A stretch of 64,000 bases of DNA, from the NCBI RefSeq assembly GCF_018614915.1, contig NZ_JAGGNU010000043.1:36021-100020 (forward strand). Reading direction: 5' to 3'. Made by a program: the position numbers and the translations under genes. This DNA is from Variovorax paradoxus (lineage in GTDB: Bacteria; Pseudomonadota; Gammaproteobacteria; Burkholderiales; Burkholderiaceae_C). This document shows positions 17,369 through 27,211 of this stretch, in pieces. The notes under the pieces are model-generated. The model searched no databases. It worked only from the letters and a program-made list of their open reading frames with translations, and was not told the origin of the DNA. Positions within the stretch are counted from its first letter, which is position 1, and each line of letters opens with the position of its first letter.

Positions 17369-18124
17369 CATCCAGGCCCGCATGATGGACACGCTGCTGC
17401 TGCGCGGCGGCGCGGCCGCGAGGGCGCTGGTGCGGCCGACGGCGCCGCTGTCGGCACGGCAACGCCTGCAGGTCTACCGCAACAACATGGTCGAAAGCCT
17501 GATTGCCGCCCTGGGCGCCGTCTACCCCGTGGTCGCGCGCCTGGTCGGAACCGGCTTCTTCCGCCATGCGGCGAAGGCCTGCATCCGCGCGCATCCCTCG
17601 CGCTCTGGCAACCTGCAGGACTTCGGCGGCGAGTTCCCCGGCTTCCTGCGCGCCTACCCGCCGGCCGCGGCGCTCCTCTACTTGCCCGACGTTGCGGCGC
17701 TCGAATGGGCCGTGCACCGCGCCTATCACGAGGCTGAACTGCCAGCCCTCACACTGGAACGACTGGCACAGGTGCCGGCGGCCGAGCAGGCCGAGCTGCG
17801 TTTGCGCCTGCAGCCGTGCGCGCGCTTCGTCGAGTCGCGCTATCCGGTGCTGCGCATCTGGCAGGCGAACCAGCCGGAGGTGCACGATGACGAGTCGACG
17901 ATTTCACTGGACGAAGGCGGCGTGAACCTGCTGGTGGTGCAGCATGCGCTGGAGATCGAGTTCAGGCTTCTGGGCCTTGCAGAAAGTCGCTGGCTCTGCG
18001 CGCTGGCCGACGAGGCCGGCCTGGCCGATGCGACACGGCGCGCGCTCGATGTCGACCCGTCCTTCGACCTCATGGCAGTGCTTGCGCGCCATCTGGGCCA
18101 CGGCCTCTTCACGGAGGTGTCGCC

Positions 18125-18128
<4 letters not shown>
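17352..18128 (+). CDS. bufC: BufC, DUF2063 partner of the MNIO enzyme
   Basis: 258 residues. The N-terminal DUF2063 domain (about 1-100) reads RQRLQVYRNNMVESLIAALGAVYPVVARLVG and FPGFLRAYP, then LLYLPDVAALEWAVHRAYHE; the C-terminal half holds a YPVLRIWQANQP segment. Proteins of this type (BufC, HvfC, TglI-like) bind the precursor leader and present it to the MNIO enzyme. It overlaps bufB by 17 bases and the response-regulator gene by 4, so the three are tightly coupled. A well-supported family call; biochemical role is by homology. Confidence 0.9.
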
Positions 18129-18847
<719 letters not shown>

Positions 18848-18859
18848 TCGGAACGTCCC

Positions 18860-19849
18860 GTGGACCTCTTCGACATGGTGATGGTCGCCGTCGCTTCCGG
18901 CGCAGTCGCCGCCTTGTACATTTCGTGGCGTACCGCGCGGCGCCTGAAGCGCCTGGCTGACGCGGTCGATGCCTTTGCCCGGGGCGGTTGTATCGACTCC
19001 CTGCATGTGGCGGGCGCCGACGCCGGCGGCGACGAGATCGACCGTCTCGCCGCGCACGTGGAGCAGATGTCCGCCCGCATCGGCGAGCAGTTCACCGAGA
19101 TCGAGCGAGGGGTGGCCCGGCGCCGCGAGTTGCTTGCCAACGTGTCGCACGATCTGCGCACGCCACTGGCCTCGATGCAGGGCTACCTCGAGCTGCTGCT
19201 GCTGCGCCACGGCAGCCTGCCGGCGGCGGAGGAACGCAACTATCTGGAGACGGCCGTGCGCCACAGCGAACGACTGGGTCGCCTGGTGGGCGACCTGTTC
19301 GATCTCACCCGGCTGGAGGCCGCAGAAGCGCTGCCGCAGCCGGAGGCATTCTCGCTGGCCGAACTGGCGCAGGACGTGGCACAGAAGTTTGCGCTCGATG
19401 CTCGGGCGCGCAAGGTGGAGCTGCGCGCCGATGGCGGCGAAGGCAGCGGCGCGGTCCGTACGCAGGCCGACATCGGCATGGTCGAACGGGTGCTCGAGAA
19501 CCTGCTCGACAACGCCCTGCGGCACACGGCGGCCGGCGGCATTGTGACGATCGAGTTCGGGGGCGACACGCATCGCGCCTGGCTGGCCGTGCGCGATACC
19601 GGCTGCGGCATCCCGCCCGCCGAGCTGGCGGGCATCTTCGACCGCTACGAGCGTGCCGACCGCTCCACGCCCGGCGCGCAGAACGGTCTCGGTCTTGCGA
19701 TTGCTCAGCGCATCGTGCGCCTGCACGGCGGCGAGTTGTCGGCCACCAGCATCGCGGGCGCCGGCAGTTGCTTCGCCTTCGACCTGCCGCTGGCCACGCC
19801 GAAACCGACCGTCCCGGCGGTTCCCCTCACAGAGAGGATGTCTTCATGA
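18860..19849 (+). CDS. Sensor histidine kinase
   Basis: 329 residues. One N-terminal hydrophobic helix (about 5-23), a HAMP-like linker, then HisKA with the phosphorylated His97 in LLANVSHDLRTPL, and the HATPase domain with NLLDNALRHT, DTGCGIPPAELAGIF and NGLGLAIAQRIV. No periplasmic sensing loop is visible, so it must sense from within the membrane or the cytoplasm, or through a partner. The start is GTG at 18860, 12 bases after the response regulator; the pair is a two-component system. Its stop overlaps the next gene's start. Confidence 0.92.
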   Translation: MDLFDMVMVAVASGAVAALYISWRTARRLKRLADAVDAFARGGCIDSLHVAGADAGGDEIDRLAAHVEQMSARIGEQFTEIERGVARRRELLANVSHDLRTPLASMQGYLELLLLRHGSLPAAEERNYLETAVRHSERLGRLVGDLFDLTRLEAAEALPQPEAFSLAELAQDVAQKFALDARARKVELRADGGEGSGAVRTQADIGMVERVLENLLDNALRHTAAGGIVTIEFGGDTHRAWLAVRDTGCGIPPAELAGIFDRYERADRSTPGAQNGLGLAIAQRIVRLHGGELSATSIAGAGSCFAFDLPLATPKPTVPAVPLTERMSS

Positions 19850-20952
19850 TCACGCACACGATGGCGCTCACGCTCCTGTCGGTCATGGCTGCCGCGCTGG
19901 TCTTCGTCGCAGGGCTGGCCTGGTCGACCGCCCGGCGGGCCCGCAGGCAGCGGGCCGCATCGGGAGATCAGCTCGCGCAGGTCGAGCGGCGCCTCGCCGA
20001 ACAGCGCGCCGCCGTCGGTCGCGCAGAGACGTCGCGTGCCGCCGCCGAAGCCGAGCTGCGCGCAAGCGAAGAACGCTATGTTGCGGCGCTGCGCGGCAGC
20101 CAGGACGGCATGTGGGACTGGGACATCGCCTCCGGCCGTGTCCAGCTCTCGCCGCGCTGGAAGAGCATGCTGGGCTTCGAGGCGCACGAGCTCGCCGACG
20201 ACCTGGCGGGCTGGCGAGCGCGCGTCCATCCCGACGACCGGCTCGCGCTGAATCAGGCGCTGGCGCAATGGCTCGCGCCCGCCACGTCAGCAGACGATGC
20301 GCGCTTCGAGCACGAGATGCGCCTCCTGCACAAGGATGGCAGCGTGCGCTGGGTACTGTCGCGCGGCATCACGCTGCGGCACGCCAGTGGGGCGCCCTAT
20401 CGCATGGTGGGCCAGGACACCGACGTGACGCCGACAAGGCATGTGCTGCACGTGCTCCAGGCCGTGGCCGACGGCACCGCCGGGGCGGTCGGCGAGGCCT
20501 TCTTCCCTGCGATGGTCCGGCATTTCGCGCGTGCGCTCGGGCTCGATTGCGCCTTCGTCGCCGAATGCGCAGACCAGCCGGTGACCCGCGTGCGCACGCT
20601 CGCCTACTGGGCGGAAGGCGGCCTGCGCGACAACTTCGAGTTCGCACTGGCCGGCACACCTTGCGAAGCCGTCGTGCAAAGCGCAAGCGCCTGCTTTCAT
20701 CGCAACGGCCTTGCGCGGATGTTTCCCCGCGAGGCCGGCTGGGACGCCTATCTGGGCATGCCCATCATCTCAAGCGATGGCCGCACGCTCGGCCACCTGG
20801 CTTTCCGCCATCGCACGCCATTGGGCGACGAGATGCTGGTCGACTCTGTCTACCGCATCTTCCTCGCGCGCGCCGCCGCCGAACTCGAGCGGATTCAGGC
20901 ACTGGCCCGGCTTCGCGCAGAAGCGTCGCCACCCGGCGTGCCGGCCTCCTGA
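19846..20952 (+). CDS. Membrane-anchored PAS/GAF sensor protein without kinase domain
   Basis: 368 residues. One transmembrane helix (about 5-27), a coiled coil of QVERRLAEQRAAVGRAE type, a PAS domain (about 70-185: SEERYVAALRGSQDGMWDWDI, HPDDRLALNQAL, RWVLSRGITLRH) and a C-terminal GAF-like domain (about 190-360). No histidine kinase, GGDEF or other output follows, so it may pass a signal to the preceding kinase, with which it overlaps by 4 bases (ATGA). Its last 58 bases overlap the convergent gene on the other strand. Confidence 0.8.
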   Translation: MITHTMALTLLSVMAAALVFVAGLAWSTARRARRQRAASGDQLAQVERRLAEQRAAVGRAETSRAAAEAELRASEERYVAALRGSQDGMWDWDIASGRVQLSPRWKSMLGFEAHELADDLAGWRARVHPDDRLALNQALAQWLAPATSADDARFEHEMRLLHKDGSVRWVLSRGITLRHASGAPYRMVGQDTDVTPTRHVLHVLQAVADGTAGAVGEAFFPAMVRHFARALGLDCAFVAECADQPVTRVRTLAYWAEGGLRDNFEFALAGTPCEAVVQSASACFHRNGLARMFPREAGWDAYLGMPIISSDGRTLGHLAFRHRTPLGDEMLVDSVYRIFLARAAAELERIQALARLRAEASPPGVPAS

Positions 20953-23900
20953 AGCGCCGCAGGCCGCGCCACCGGCAGGCCGAAGAAAAAGCAACTGCCC
21001 TCGGCCGCACGGCTCTCCACGGCAATCTGGCAGCCGTGCAGTTCGACGATGCGCCTGGCGATCGCGAGGCCCAGCCCGGCGCCGCCCGAGGCGCGATGGC
21101 GGCCCTCGTCGACGCGATAGAAGCGATCGAAGATGAAAGGCAGCTCGGCTTCCGGAATGCCGCTGCCGGTGTCGGCGACGCATGCGATCACGCGTTCACC
21201 TTCGGCGCGCAGGCTCACCCTCACCAAACCGCCTCCAGGGGTGTGCTGCAGGGCGTTGCCGATGAGGTTGTCGAGCACGCGCTCGACGAGGCCCAAGTCG
21301 GCATCGACCGGCGGTAGCGCCTCAGAGGCCTCGATGCGCAGCGTCACCTCCTTGCGATCGGCCTCGAGCTGGAACTTCTGCAGCACGTCGACGGCGAGCT
21401 CCGGCAGCTGGAAGGTTTCGCGGGCGAGCTGCAGGCCCTTGAAGTCGAGCTTGGCAAGTTCGAATAGCTCGTCGATCAGTGTCGCGAGGTACTCGCTCTG
21501 GCGCAGCGCGATCTCGACATAGCTTTGCCGCGTGTCGGCCGGCAGCTCGCTGCCCTTCAGCACCAGGATCTCCAGGTAGCCGCGCAGCGAAACGAGCGGC
21601 GTGCGCAAGTCGTGCGAAACGTTGGCGATCAGCTCGCTTCGCAGGTAGACGTTCTCGGCCTCCAGGTCCTCCTTGAGCCGCTCGACCTGCGCCAGCGCCT
21701 CGCCCAGCTGCTGGCGCGCCGCGCGATGTTCGTGGACTTCGCGCTTGAGGCCGTCGAACAGCCGCGCGTTCTCCAGCGCGATGGCAGCCTGAGTCGCCAA
21801 CATGCGTACGACCCGTATGCGGTCGGACGTGAAGGCGCTGGCGAGCACGCTGTTCTCGAGGTAGAGGACGCCGACCGATCGTCCCTGCCTCTGCACCGCA
21901 GCGCACATCACCGAGCGCGGCTTGTGGCGCACGACGTAGGGGTCGCCGCCGTAGCGCTCATCCGTCGCCGCGTCGGCCAGTACGACGCTCTCCGCGGTGC
22001 GCCGCACGAAGTTGACGATGCTCACCGGCAGGCTGTGCGACACGGCCAGCGGCGTGCCCGGGGCCATCGTTTGCTCCGGCGGCTGCTGTGCGTCGGAGGC
22101 GTAGACCAGCGACTCGCCGTCCCGCTCAAGGACCAGGCAGCCGCGCTCGGCGCCGGCGTTCTCGATCACGAGGCGCATGAGGCGCACGAGCAGCCGCTCC
22201 AGCTCGACCTCGCCGGCGATGACGTGGGCCGCCTTCATCACGCTTTCCAGGTCCAGGCCGCTGGCTCCGGAACTGCCCGAGGCCGGCGGTACGAGCGCCG
22301 GCACCGACGCCGCCAGACCCGGCGGGACCATCGTTTCGACGCGCAGCAGTTCGGGGTATGTGCGGTCGAGCTGTTCCACCTTCGCCGCCGCGCCCCAGCG
22401 CGCGTAACAGGTGCGCGCATCGGCCATGAACAGGGCCGCAAGCTTTGCGTCTCCTCGCGCGAGGCGAAAGCGCGCATGGAGCTCGCTGGCCAACGCATGC
22501 TGCTGAAGCAGCCCGGGCCGGCCGCCCGTGTACTCGATCGCCCGCTCGTAGCGCTCCATCGCCTCGCGGTCGCGACCCTCGATGCGATCGAGCTCGGCGG
22601 CCAGCAGCAGCGCGGGGCAGCGAAAATTCTCTGCGCAGTGCCCGGCCAGCAGTTCGAACAATGCCCGGGCTTCGGCGATTTGGGACGATGAGTCCCGGCG
22701 TTGCTCTTCATTCGCATCGGCGTGGCCCGCGGCCAGCGCCAAGGCATTCCAGAACTCGTAGATCACCGGCCACATGGTTCCGGCCACGTGATGCACCGTG
22801 GCACCGGCAGCGCCTGCTGCCGCCAGGGCCTGCGCCGGACTCCCGAGGAGGCAGCAGACGTGCAGCTTCGCCACCGCGTGGAAGGTGGCGAAGAAAGGAC
22901 TGTCGTGGTAGTTGCGCAGGTACTCGTTCTCGTCGATCGCGGCGTCCGACAGCGACAGTGGTCCGTCGGTGCGGCCCTGCAGCGCGCGCGCCCAGTTGAG
23001 GATGATCTTCACCGAATCGGCGAAGCCCTGGTTCTTGAGTTTCTCGATCAGCGCAACGCTGGGCGCGTACTCGTGCACGAACTGCGCCAGATCATCGGTG
23101 GCGAGGATCGCCGCCCAGGGCTCGGTGCCGGCGCCATAGGCCGCGTAGAGGAAGTCGCCGCTTTCGAGTCCGCTGCGGCAGGCCTCGCGCGCGTAAGGAA
23201 CGCAGGTCGCCCATGGCCTGCACCAGAAGTTCACGTGCGCATGGAACTGCTGGTAAATCTTGGCGCGCCGGCGCGAGTCCTCGAAGCGACGGTTCACGGC
23301 GAGCGCCAGCGTGCCGAACTCGTAGGCCCCCTGGTAGTCGCCGCGCACCGGGCCGACTGTGATGGCATGCGTCACGTAGCCGTAGGCGGACTCCTCGATG
23401 TTGCCGTGCGCCAGCGACAGCCGGACCATCGTCGCCGAGATCAGCCGCGCCAGGGTCGGGTCGCCGAGGATGAAGGCCGAAGCCCAGATGTCGGTGAGCA
23501 TGCTCATCACGATGAGCACCTGCGGATCGTCCATCACCGGCAGGTCGATCAGCGACGCGATCTGGCGTTCGCCCAGCAGCGACGCAATGAGATCCATCTC
23601 GTGACGCAGGGCACGCTCCTTGCCTGCGGTCGAGTCGGGCAGCAAGACGTCGAACAGCGCGAGGCCGGCACGGCTGTTCGCCAGCGCCTCGGCATAGCGC
23701 GAGGTGTGCTCGTACTGCACGCTGCGCAGGCGATGGACGCGCGCACGGTCGATGTCGGTCGCCGCGTGTTGCAGGAGCAGCTCGTACTGTCGGAGCGCCG
23801 CATCGAAGCGACCGCACAGATACAAGCTCTCGGCGGCTTCGAGGTGCAGCGTGAAGCACAGTGCGTACTCCGAATGCCAATGCTCATCGCCGAGCAACTC

Positions 23901-25985
23901 GATCCCGGCTTGGAAGAAGTCCAGCGCTCCGTCGTGTGCGGTCGAGGATTTGGCCTTGCGCCCGGCAGTCAGGTCGAGCCGGGCGACCTCGAGCCGCTCG
24001 CGCGCGTCGCTGATGCTGCCGCGGCCGCGGTTGAGGTGCTGCACGATGTCGAATACGCCCTGCTCCATCTGCTGCGGCATCGCACGCGACAGCAGGAGGC
24101 GGCCGATGCGCAGGTGAAGCATCGGCTTGCGCTCGTCTGGAATCATCGCGTAGGCCGCCTGCTGCACGCGGTCGTGCAGAAAGGCGTGAGCCGGTTGCGC
24201 ATCGTCGCTGCGGTGCGGGGCGGGAACGATCAGGCCCTCGGCTGCGGCCTGCGCGAGATCCTCAGCCACGGCCGCAGGCGGCTGTTCGCTGATGATCGCC
24301 AGCGTTCGCTGGTCGAAGCTGTTGCCGATGCATGCGGCCAGCGTCAACGCGTACTGGGATCGGCTCGGCAGACGCTGGATGTTGCGCGTCATCAGGTCGA
24401 CCACGTCGTCGGCGAGCGGCGCCAGCTTGATCGCCTCGATCCGGTAGGCCCAGCGGCCGAGCGCTTCGTCGAAACGCACATGCCCATCGCGCTCCAGCGT
24501 CTTGAGGAACTGGATCACGAAGAAGGGATTGCCTCCGGTTTTCTCGTGCACCAATCGCGCGAGGGGCTGTGCGTCGGCGAGTTCGCAGTTCAGGGCATCG
24601 CGGATCAGCGCGGCGAGGGCGGCTAGACGCAACGGCCCCAGCACCACGCGTTGCAGTTCGACGCCAGCCGCTTCGAGCTTGTCGAGCGCTCGCGTCAAGC
24701 GATGCGCGCCGTCGAGTTCGTGGTCGCGGCAGGCGCCGATGAGCAGCAGGCCGCGGATCTCGGGGCTGGTGAGCAACGGATCGAGCAGGCTCAGCGTTGC
24801 CGCGTCGGCCCACTGCAGGTCATCGAGAAAGATCACCAGTGGATGTGCAGGCTGCGCAACCGCGGCGACGAAGTTCTGGAACACGCGCCGGAAGCGGTTG
24901 AGCGTCTCGGCTGCGCCGAGCGTTACCGGCGACGGCTGCTGGCCGATGATGAACTCGATCTCGGGGACCACCTCGGCCAGCACGCCTCCGTTGGTACCCA
25001 GCGCGCGTGCCAGGGTGCGGCGCCAATCACCTACCCGTTCCTCGCTCTCGGTGAGCATCTGCCGCACCAGGCCCCGGAAGGCCTGGATCAGCGCGCCGAA
25101 GGGAATGCTACGCGCCACCTGATCGAACTTGCCGGAAACGAAATAGGCCTGTTGCCGGACGATGGGCCGGTAGAGCTGGTGGATGAGCGCGGTCTTGCCT
25201 ATGCCCGGATGGCCGAAGACGAGCAGTATTGACGGCTGGGTGGCATCGGCGCTGCGTGCGCGTTCGAAGGCGGCACGCAACGCGTCGACTTCCTTCTCGC
25301 GGCCGTAGAGCCTGGGCAGGATCGACAGACGGGCGCCGACGTCGTGCCGGCCCAGCGCGAACTCGTCGATGTGCCGGCGGGTGGCCCATTCGCGCCGGCA
25401 GTTGGCAAGATCGTGGATCAATCCGGCGGCACTCTGGTAGCGTTCCTCGGGCGACTTGGCCAGGAGCTTCATCACGATCTGCGACACAGGGATCGGTAAC
25501 GCCGAGTCGATGTCGACCGGAGCAACCGGCATGCACGCGATGTGTGCGTGGATCAGCTCTAGCGCGTCCCCGGAGCCGAACGGCAGCGCCCCGACGAGGA
25601 GCTCGTAGAGCACGACCCCCAGGGCATAGAGGTCGCTGCGATGGTCCGGCGCGCGGTCCATGCGGCCGGTCTGCTCGGGAGAGGCATAGGCCAGGCGCGC
25701 CGCGGACAGCCAGGCCGCCGGTGGCGCAGCGTGCAGCGTGGCACTGCCGCTCACGTCGTCGAAGTCGACCAACCAGGCGCGCCCGGTGGCGACATCACAC
25801 CGCACTGCGTCGGTGCGCACGCCGTTGTGAACCTCGCCGCGACGATGCAGTTCGGCCAGCTTTGATGCGAGTTCGATGCCGAACGCCAGCACCAGGTGCA
25901 GGGGGACGCGGCCGGCCGCCACCAGCGCGACCAGCGGCTCGCCGCCCGTCGCTTGCAGATCCAACGATTCGCCGTCGGGGGTCAT
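20895..25985 (-). CDS. Giant pseudokinase / AAA-type ATPase / GAF / histidine kinase sensor
   Basis: 1696 residues. In order: a protein-kinase-like C-lobe (about 35-200) with YASPEQTGRMDRAPDHRSDLYALG, but with HNG in place of the catalytic HRD and DFD for DFG, and no visible ATP-binding N-lobe, so probably inactive; an ATPase domain with Walker A GHPGIGKTAL at 259-268 and Walker B LVIFLDDLQWAD; a long helical TPR-like middle; a GAF domain (about 1280-1440); HisKA with LIANVSHDLRTPL; and HATPase with NLIGNALQHTPGGG and DTGSGIPEAELPFIF. The layout is known from large cytoplasmic sensors. The ATG at 25985 follows GAGGAGGAGG. Divergent from the cupin gene across the CGTGA array. Confidence 0.9.
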   Translation of the reverse strand: MTPDGESLDLQATGGEPLVALVAAGRVPLHLVLAFGIELASKLAELHRRGEVHNGVRTDAVRCDVATGRAWLVDFDDVSGSATLHAAPPAAWLSAARLAYASPEQTGRMDRAPDHRSDLYALGVVLYELLVGALPFGSGDALELIHAHIACMPVAPVDIDSALPIPVSQIVMKLLAKSPEERYQSAAGLIHDLANCRREWATRRHIDEFALGRHDVGARLSILPRLYGREKEVDALRAAFERARSADATQPSILLVFGHPGIGKTALIHQLYRPIVRQQAYFVSGKFDQVARSIPFGALIQAFRGLVRQMLTESEERVGDWRRTLARALGTNGGVLAEVVPEIEFIIGQQPSPVTLGAAETLNRFRRVFQNFVAAVAQPAHPLVIFLDDLQWADAATLSLLDPLLTSPEIRGLLLIGACRDHELDGAHRLTRALDKLEAAGVELQRVVLGPLRLAALAALIRDALNCELADAQPLARLVHEKTGGNPFFVIQFLKTLERDGHVRFDEALGRWAYRIEAIKLAPLADDVVDLMTRNIQRLPSRSQYALTLAACIGNSFDQRTLAIISEQPPAAVAEDLAQAAAEGLIVPAPHRSDDAQPAHAFLHDRVQQAAYAMIPDERKPMLHLRIGRLLLSRAMPQQMEQGVFDIVQHLNRGRGSISDARERLEVARLDLTAGRKAKSSTAHDGALDFFQAGIELLGDEHWHSEYALCFTLHLEAAESLYLCGRFDAALRQYELLLQHAATDIDRARVHRLRSVQYEHTSRYAEALANSRAGLALFDVLLPDSTAGKERALRHEMDLIASLLGERQIASLIDLPVMDDPQVLIVMSMLTDIWASAFILGDPTLARLISATMVRLSLAHGNIEESAYGYVTHAITVGPVRGDYQGAYEFGTLALAVNRRFEDSRRRAKIYQQFHAHVNFWCRPWATCVPYAREACRSGLESGDFLYAAYGAGTEPWAAILATDDLAQFVHEYAPSVALIEKLKNQGFADSVKIILNWARALQGRTDGPLSLSDAAIDENEYLRNYHDSPFFATFHAVAKLHVCCLLGSPAQALAAAGAAGATVHHVAGTMWPVIYEFWNALALAAGHADANEEQRRDSSSQIAEARALFELLAGHCAENFRCPALLLAAELDRIEGRDREAMERYERAIEYTGGRPGLLQQHALASELHARFRLARGDAKLAALFMADARTCYARWGAAAKVEQLDRTYPELLRVETMVPPGLAASVPALVPPASGSSGASGLDLESVMKAAHVIAGEVELERLLVRLMRLVIENAGAERGCLVLERDGESLVYASDAQQPPEQTMAPGTPLAVSHSLPVSIVNFVRRTAESVVLADAATDERYGGDPYVVRHKPRSVMCAAVQRQGRSVGVLYLENSVLASAFTSDRIRVVRMLATQAAIALENARLFDGLKREVHEHRAARQQLGEALAQVERLKEDLEAENVYLRSELIANVSHDLRTPLVSLRGYLEILVLKGSELPADTRQSYVEIALRQSEYLATLIDELFELAKLDFKGLQLARETFQLPELAVDVLQKFQLEADRKEVTLRIEASEALPPVDADLGLVERVLDNLIGNALQHTPGGGLVRVSLRAEGERVIACVADTGSGIPEAELPFIFDRFYRVDEGRHRASGGAGLGLAIARRIVELHGCQIAVESRAAEGSCFFFGLPVARPAALQEAGTPGGDASARSRASA

Positions 25986-26051
25986 ACCCTCCTCCTCGGA
26001 TTGACTGCGTGCAGGCCGCACTGTGCGCCCGTTTGGCGGTCGATGGCAATG

Positions 26052-26089
26052 CGTGATCAAAGCGTGAAGATTCGTTGACCGAGCCGTGA
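26052..26089 (+). promoter_or_regulatory. Four-box 11-bp direct-repeat array upstream of the cupin gene
   Basis: CGTGA at 26052, CGTGA at 26063, GTTGA at 26074 and CGTGA at 26085, the same boxes, order and 11-bp step as at 10540-10577. GATTCCGGAGCG follows at 26108-26119, 23 bases after the last box start, exactly as before bufA. It lies in the 183-base divergent region, so it may also control the giant sensor gene reading left. Confidence 0.7.
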
Positions 26090-26168
26090 AACGCGCCGAC
26101 CAAAGTGGATTCCGGAGCGCCGCTTGGCGATCCATCCGACCTCAACCCACTTTCAGGAGTTTCACGCC

Positions 26169-26678
26169 ATGCACATCGCCAATCCCCAACGCCGCTCGAT
26201 ATGGCGCCAGGCCGCGGCCGCCGCGCTCGTCACCGGCGCCTTCGCCATGCTCGCACCGGTTGCCCTTGCCGGCGAATGCCCCGCCGACAAGATGGTGGCC
26301 GATGGCCAGGGCCAGAAGCCAGGCCCCACCATGCCGAAGGACGTGACCGACGTCGTCCGCTACAGCACCGATCTTTCCAAGGAGCCGCTTGCACTGCAGG
26401 GGCGTCTGTTCCGCCTGCGCCAGCTCGAGATGAAGCCCGGCGGCATCGTGCCCTGGCACAGCCACAACGAGCGGCCCGCCATGATCTACATCGTCTCGGG
26501 CGAGGTGGTCGAGTACGCGAGCAGCTGCGCGGTTCCCATCACGCACAAGGCTGGGGACGTGGCGCCGGAGAAGAACGGCACTTCCCATTGGTGGAAGAAC
26601 ACGGGGAGCACGACAGCCGTCCTGATCTCGGTCGACCTGTTCCCCACCCAGATGAAGATGGACCCGCACGAGATGTGA
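26169..26678 (+). CDS. Exported cupin-domain protein
   Basis: 169 residues. Signal peptide (about 1-35, with ALVTGAFAMLAPVALAGE). The mature part has the cupin metal motif: PWHSHNERPAMIYIVSGEVVEY supplies two His and a Glu, and TSHWWKNTG a further His. Periplasmic cupins of this sort may bind iron or copper; the substrate is unknown. CAGGAG precedes the ATG at 26169. The shared control array with bufA suggests joint expression. A DUF302 gene follows 15 bases later. Confidence 0.85.
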   Translation: MHIANPQRRSIWRQAAAAALVTGAFAMLAPVALAGECPADKMVADGQGQKPGPTMPKDVTDVVRYSTDLSKEPLALQGRLFRLRQLEMKPGGIVPWHSHNERPAMIYIVSGEVVEYASSCAVPITHKAGDVAPEKNGTSHWWKNTGSTTAVLISVDLFPTQMKMDPHEM

Positions 26679-26693
26679 CATGAGGAGACGATC

Positions 26694-27179
26694 ATGTACA
26701 CCCGCACTTCCAGGCTCCTGTCCGCTGCCTTCCTGGGGCTGGCGCTGGTCTCGTCGCAGTCGCCGGCGCAAGGTACCGCGCCGGGCACCGACGGCCTGAT
26801 CAGGATCAGGAGCGCCTACAGCGTGGACGAGACCGTCGAGCGCATCAAGAAGGACATCGCCGCCAAGGGCATCGTGTTCTTCATGGCGATCGACCAGTCG
26901 AAGCTCGCGGTCGATGCCGGCATCGCGGTGCGGCCGTCGACGCTCCTCGTGTTCGGCAACCCGCCGCTGGGCGCGCAGTTCCTGACCTCGAATCCCTACT
27001 CGGGGCTCGACTGGCCGGTTCGCCTGCTGGTCCTGCAGGACGAGAAGGGAGCCGTCTGGACGGCCTACACCGATTTTGCGTGGATTGCGCGCCGGTACGG
27101 CATCACCGACCGGCAGCAGCAGTTCGCCACGGCGTCGGGAGTGGTCGAGTCGATCACCTCGACAGTGCGCGCCAGGTAG
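26694..27179 (+). CDS. Exported DUF302 protein
   Basis: 161 residues. An N-terminal signal peptide (LLSAAFLGLALVSSQSPAQ) is followed by the DUF302 domain: SVDETVERIKKDIAAKGIVFF, IDQSKLAVDAGIAVRPSTLLVFGNPPLG and LDWPVRLLVLQDEKGAVWTAYTD. The domain is small and its function undefined, though it is often encoded near thiol or metal stress genes. TGAGGAGACG lies before the ATG. Same direction as the cupin and the flavoprotein, probably one transcript. Confidence 0.85.
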   Translation: MYTRTSRLLSAAFLGLALVSSQSPAQGTAPGTDGLIRIRSAYSVDETVERIKKDIAAKGIVFFMAIDQSKLAVDAGIAVRPSTLLVFGNPPLGAQFLTSNPYSGLDWPVRLLVLQDEKGAVWTAYTDFAWIARRYGITDRQQQFATASGVVESITSTVRAR

Positions 27180-27211
27180 CGTTCGCGGATCCGAAGGAAA
27201 AGGCGGCCGCC

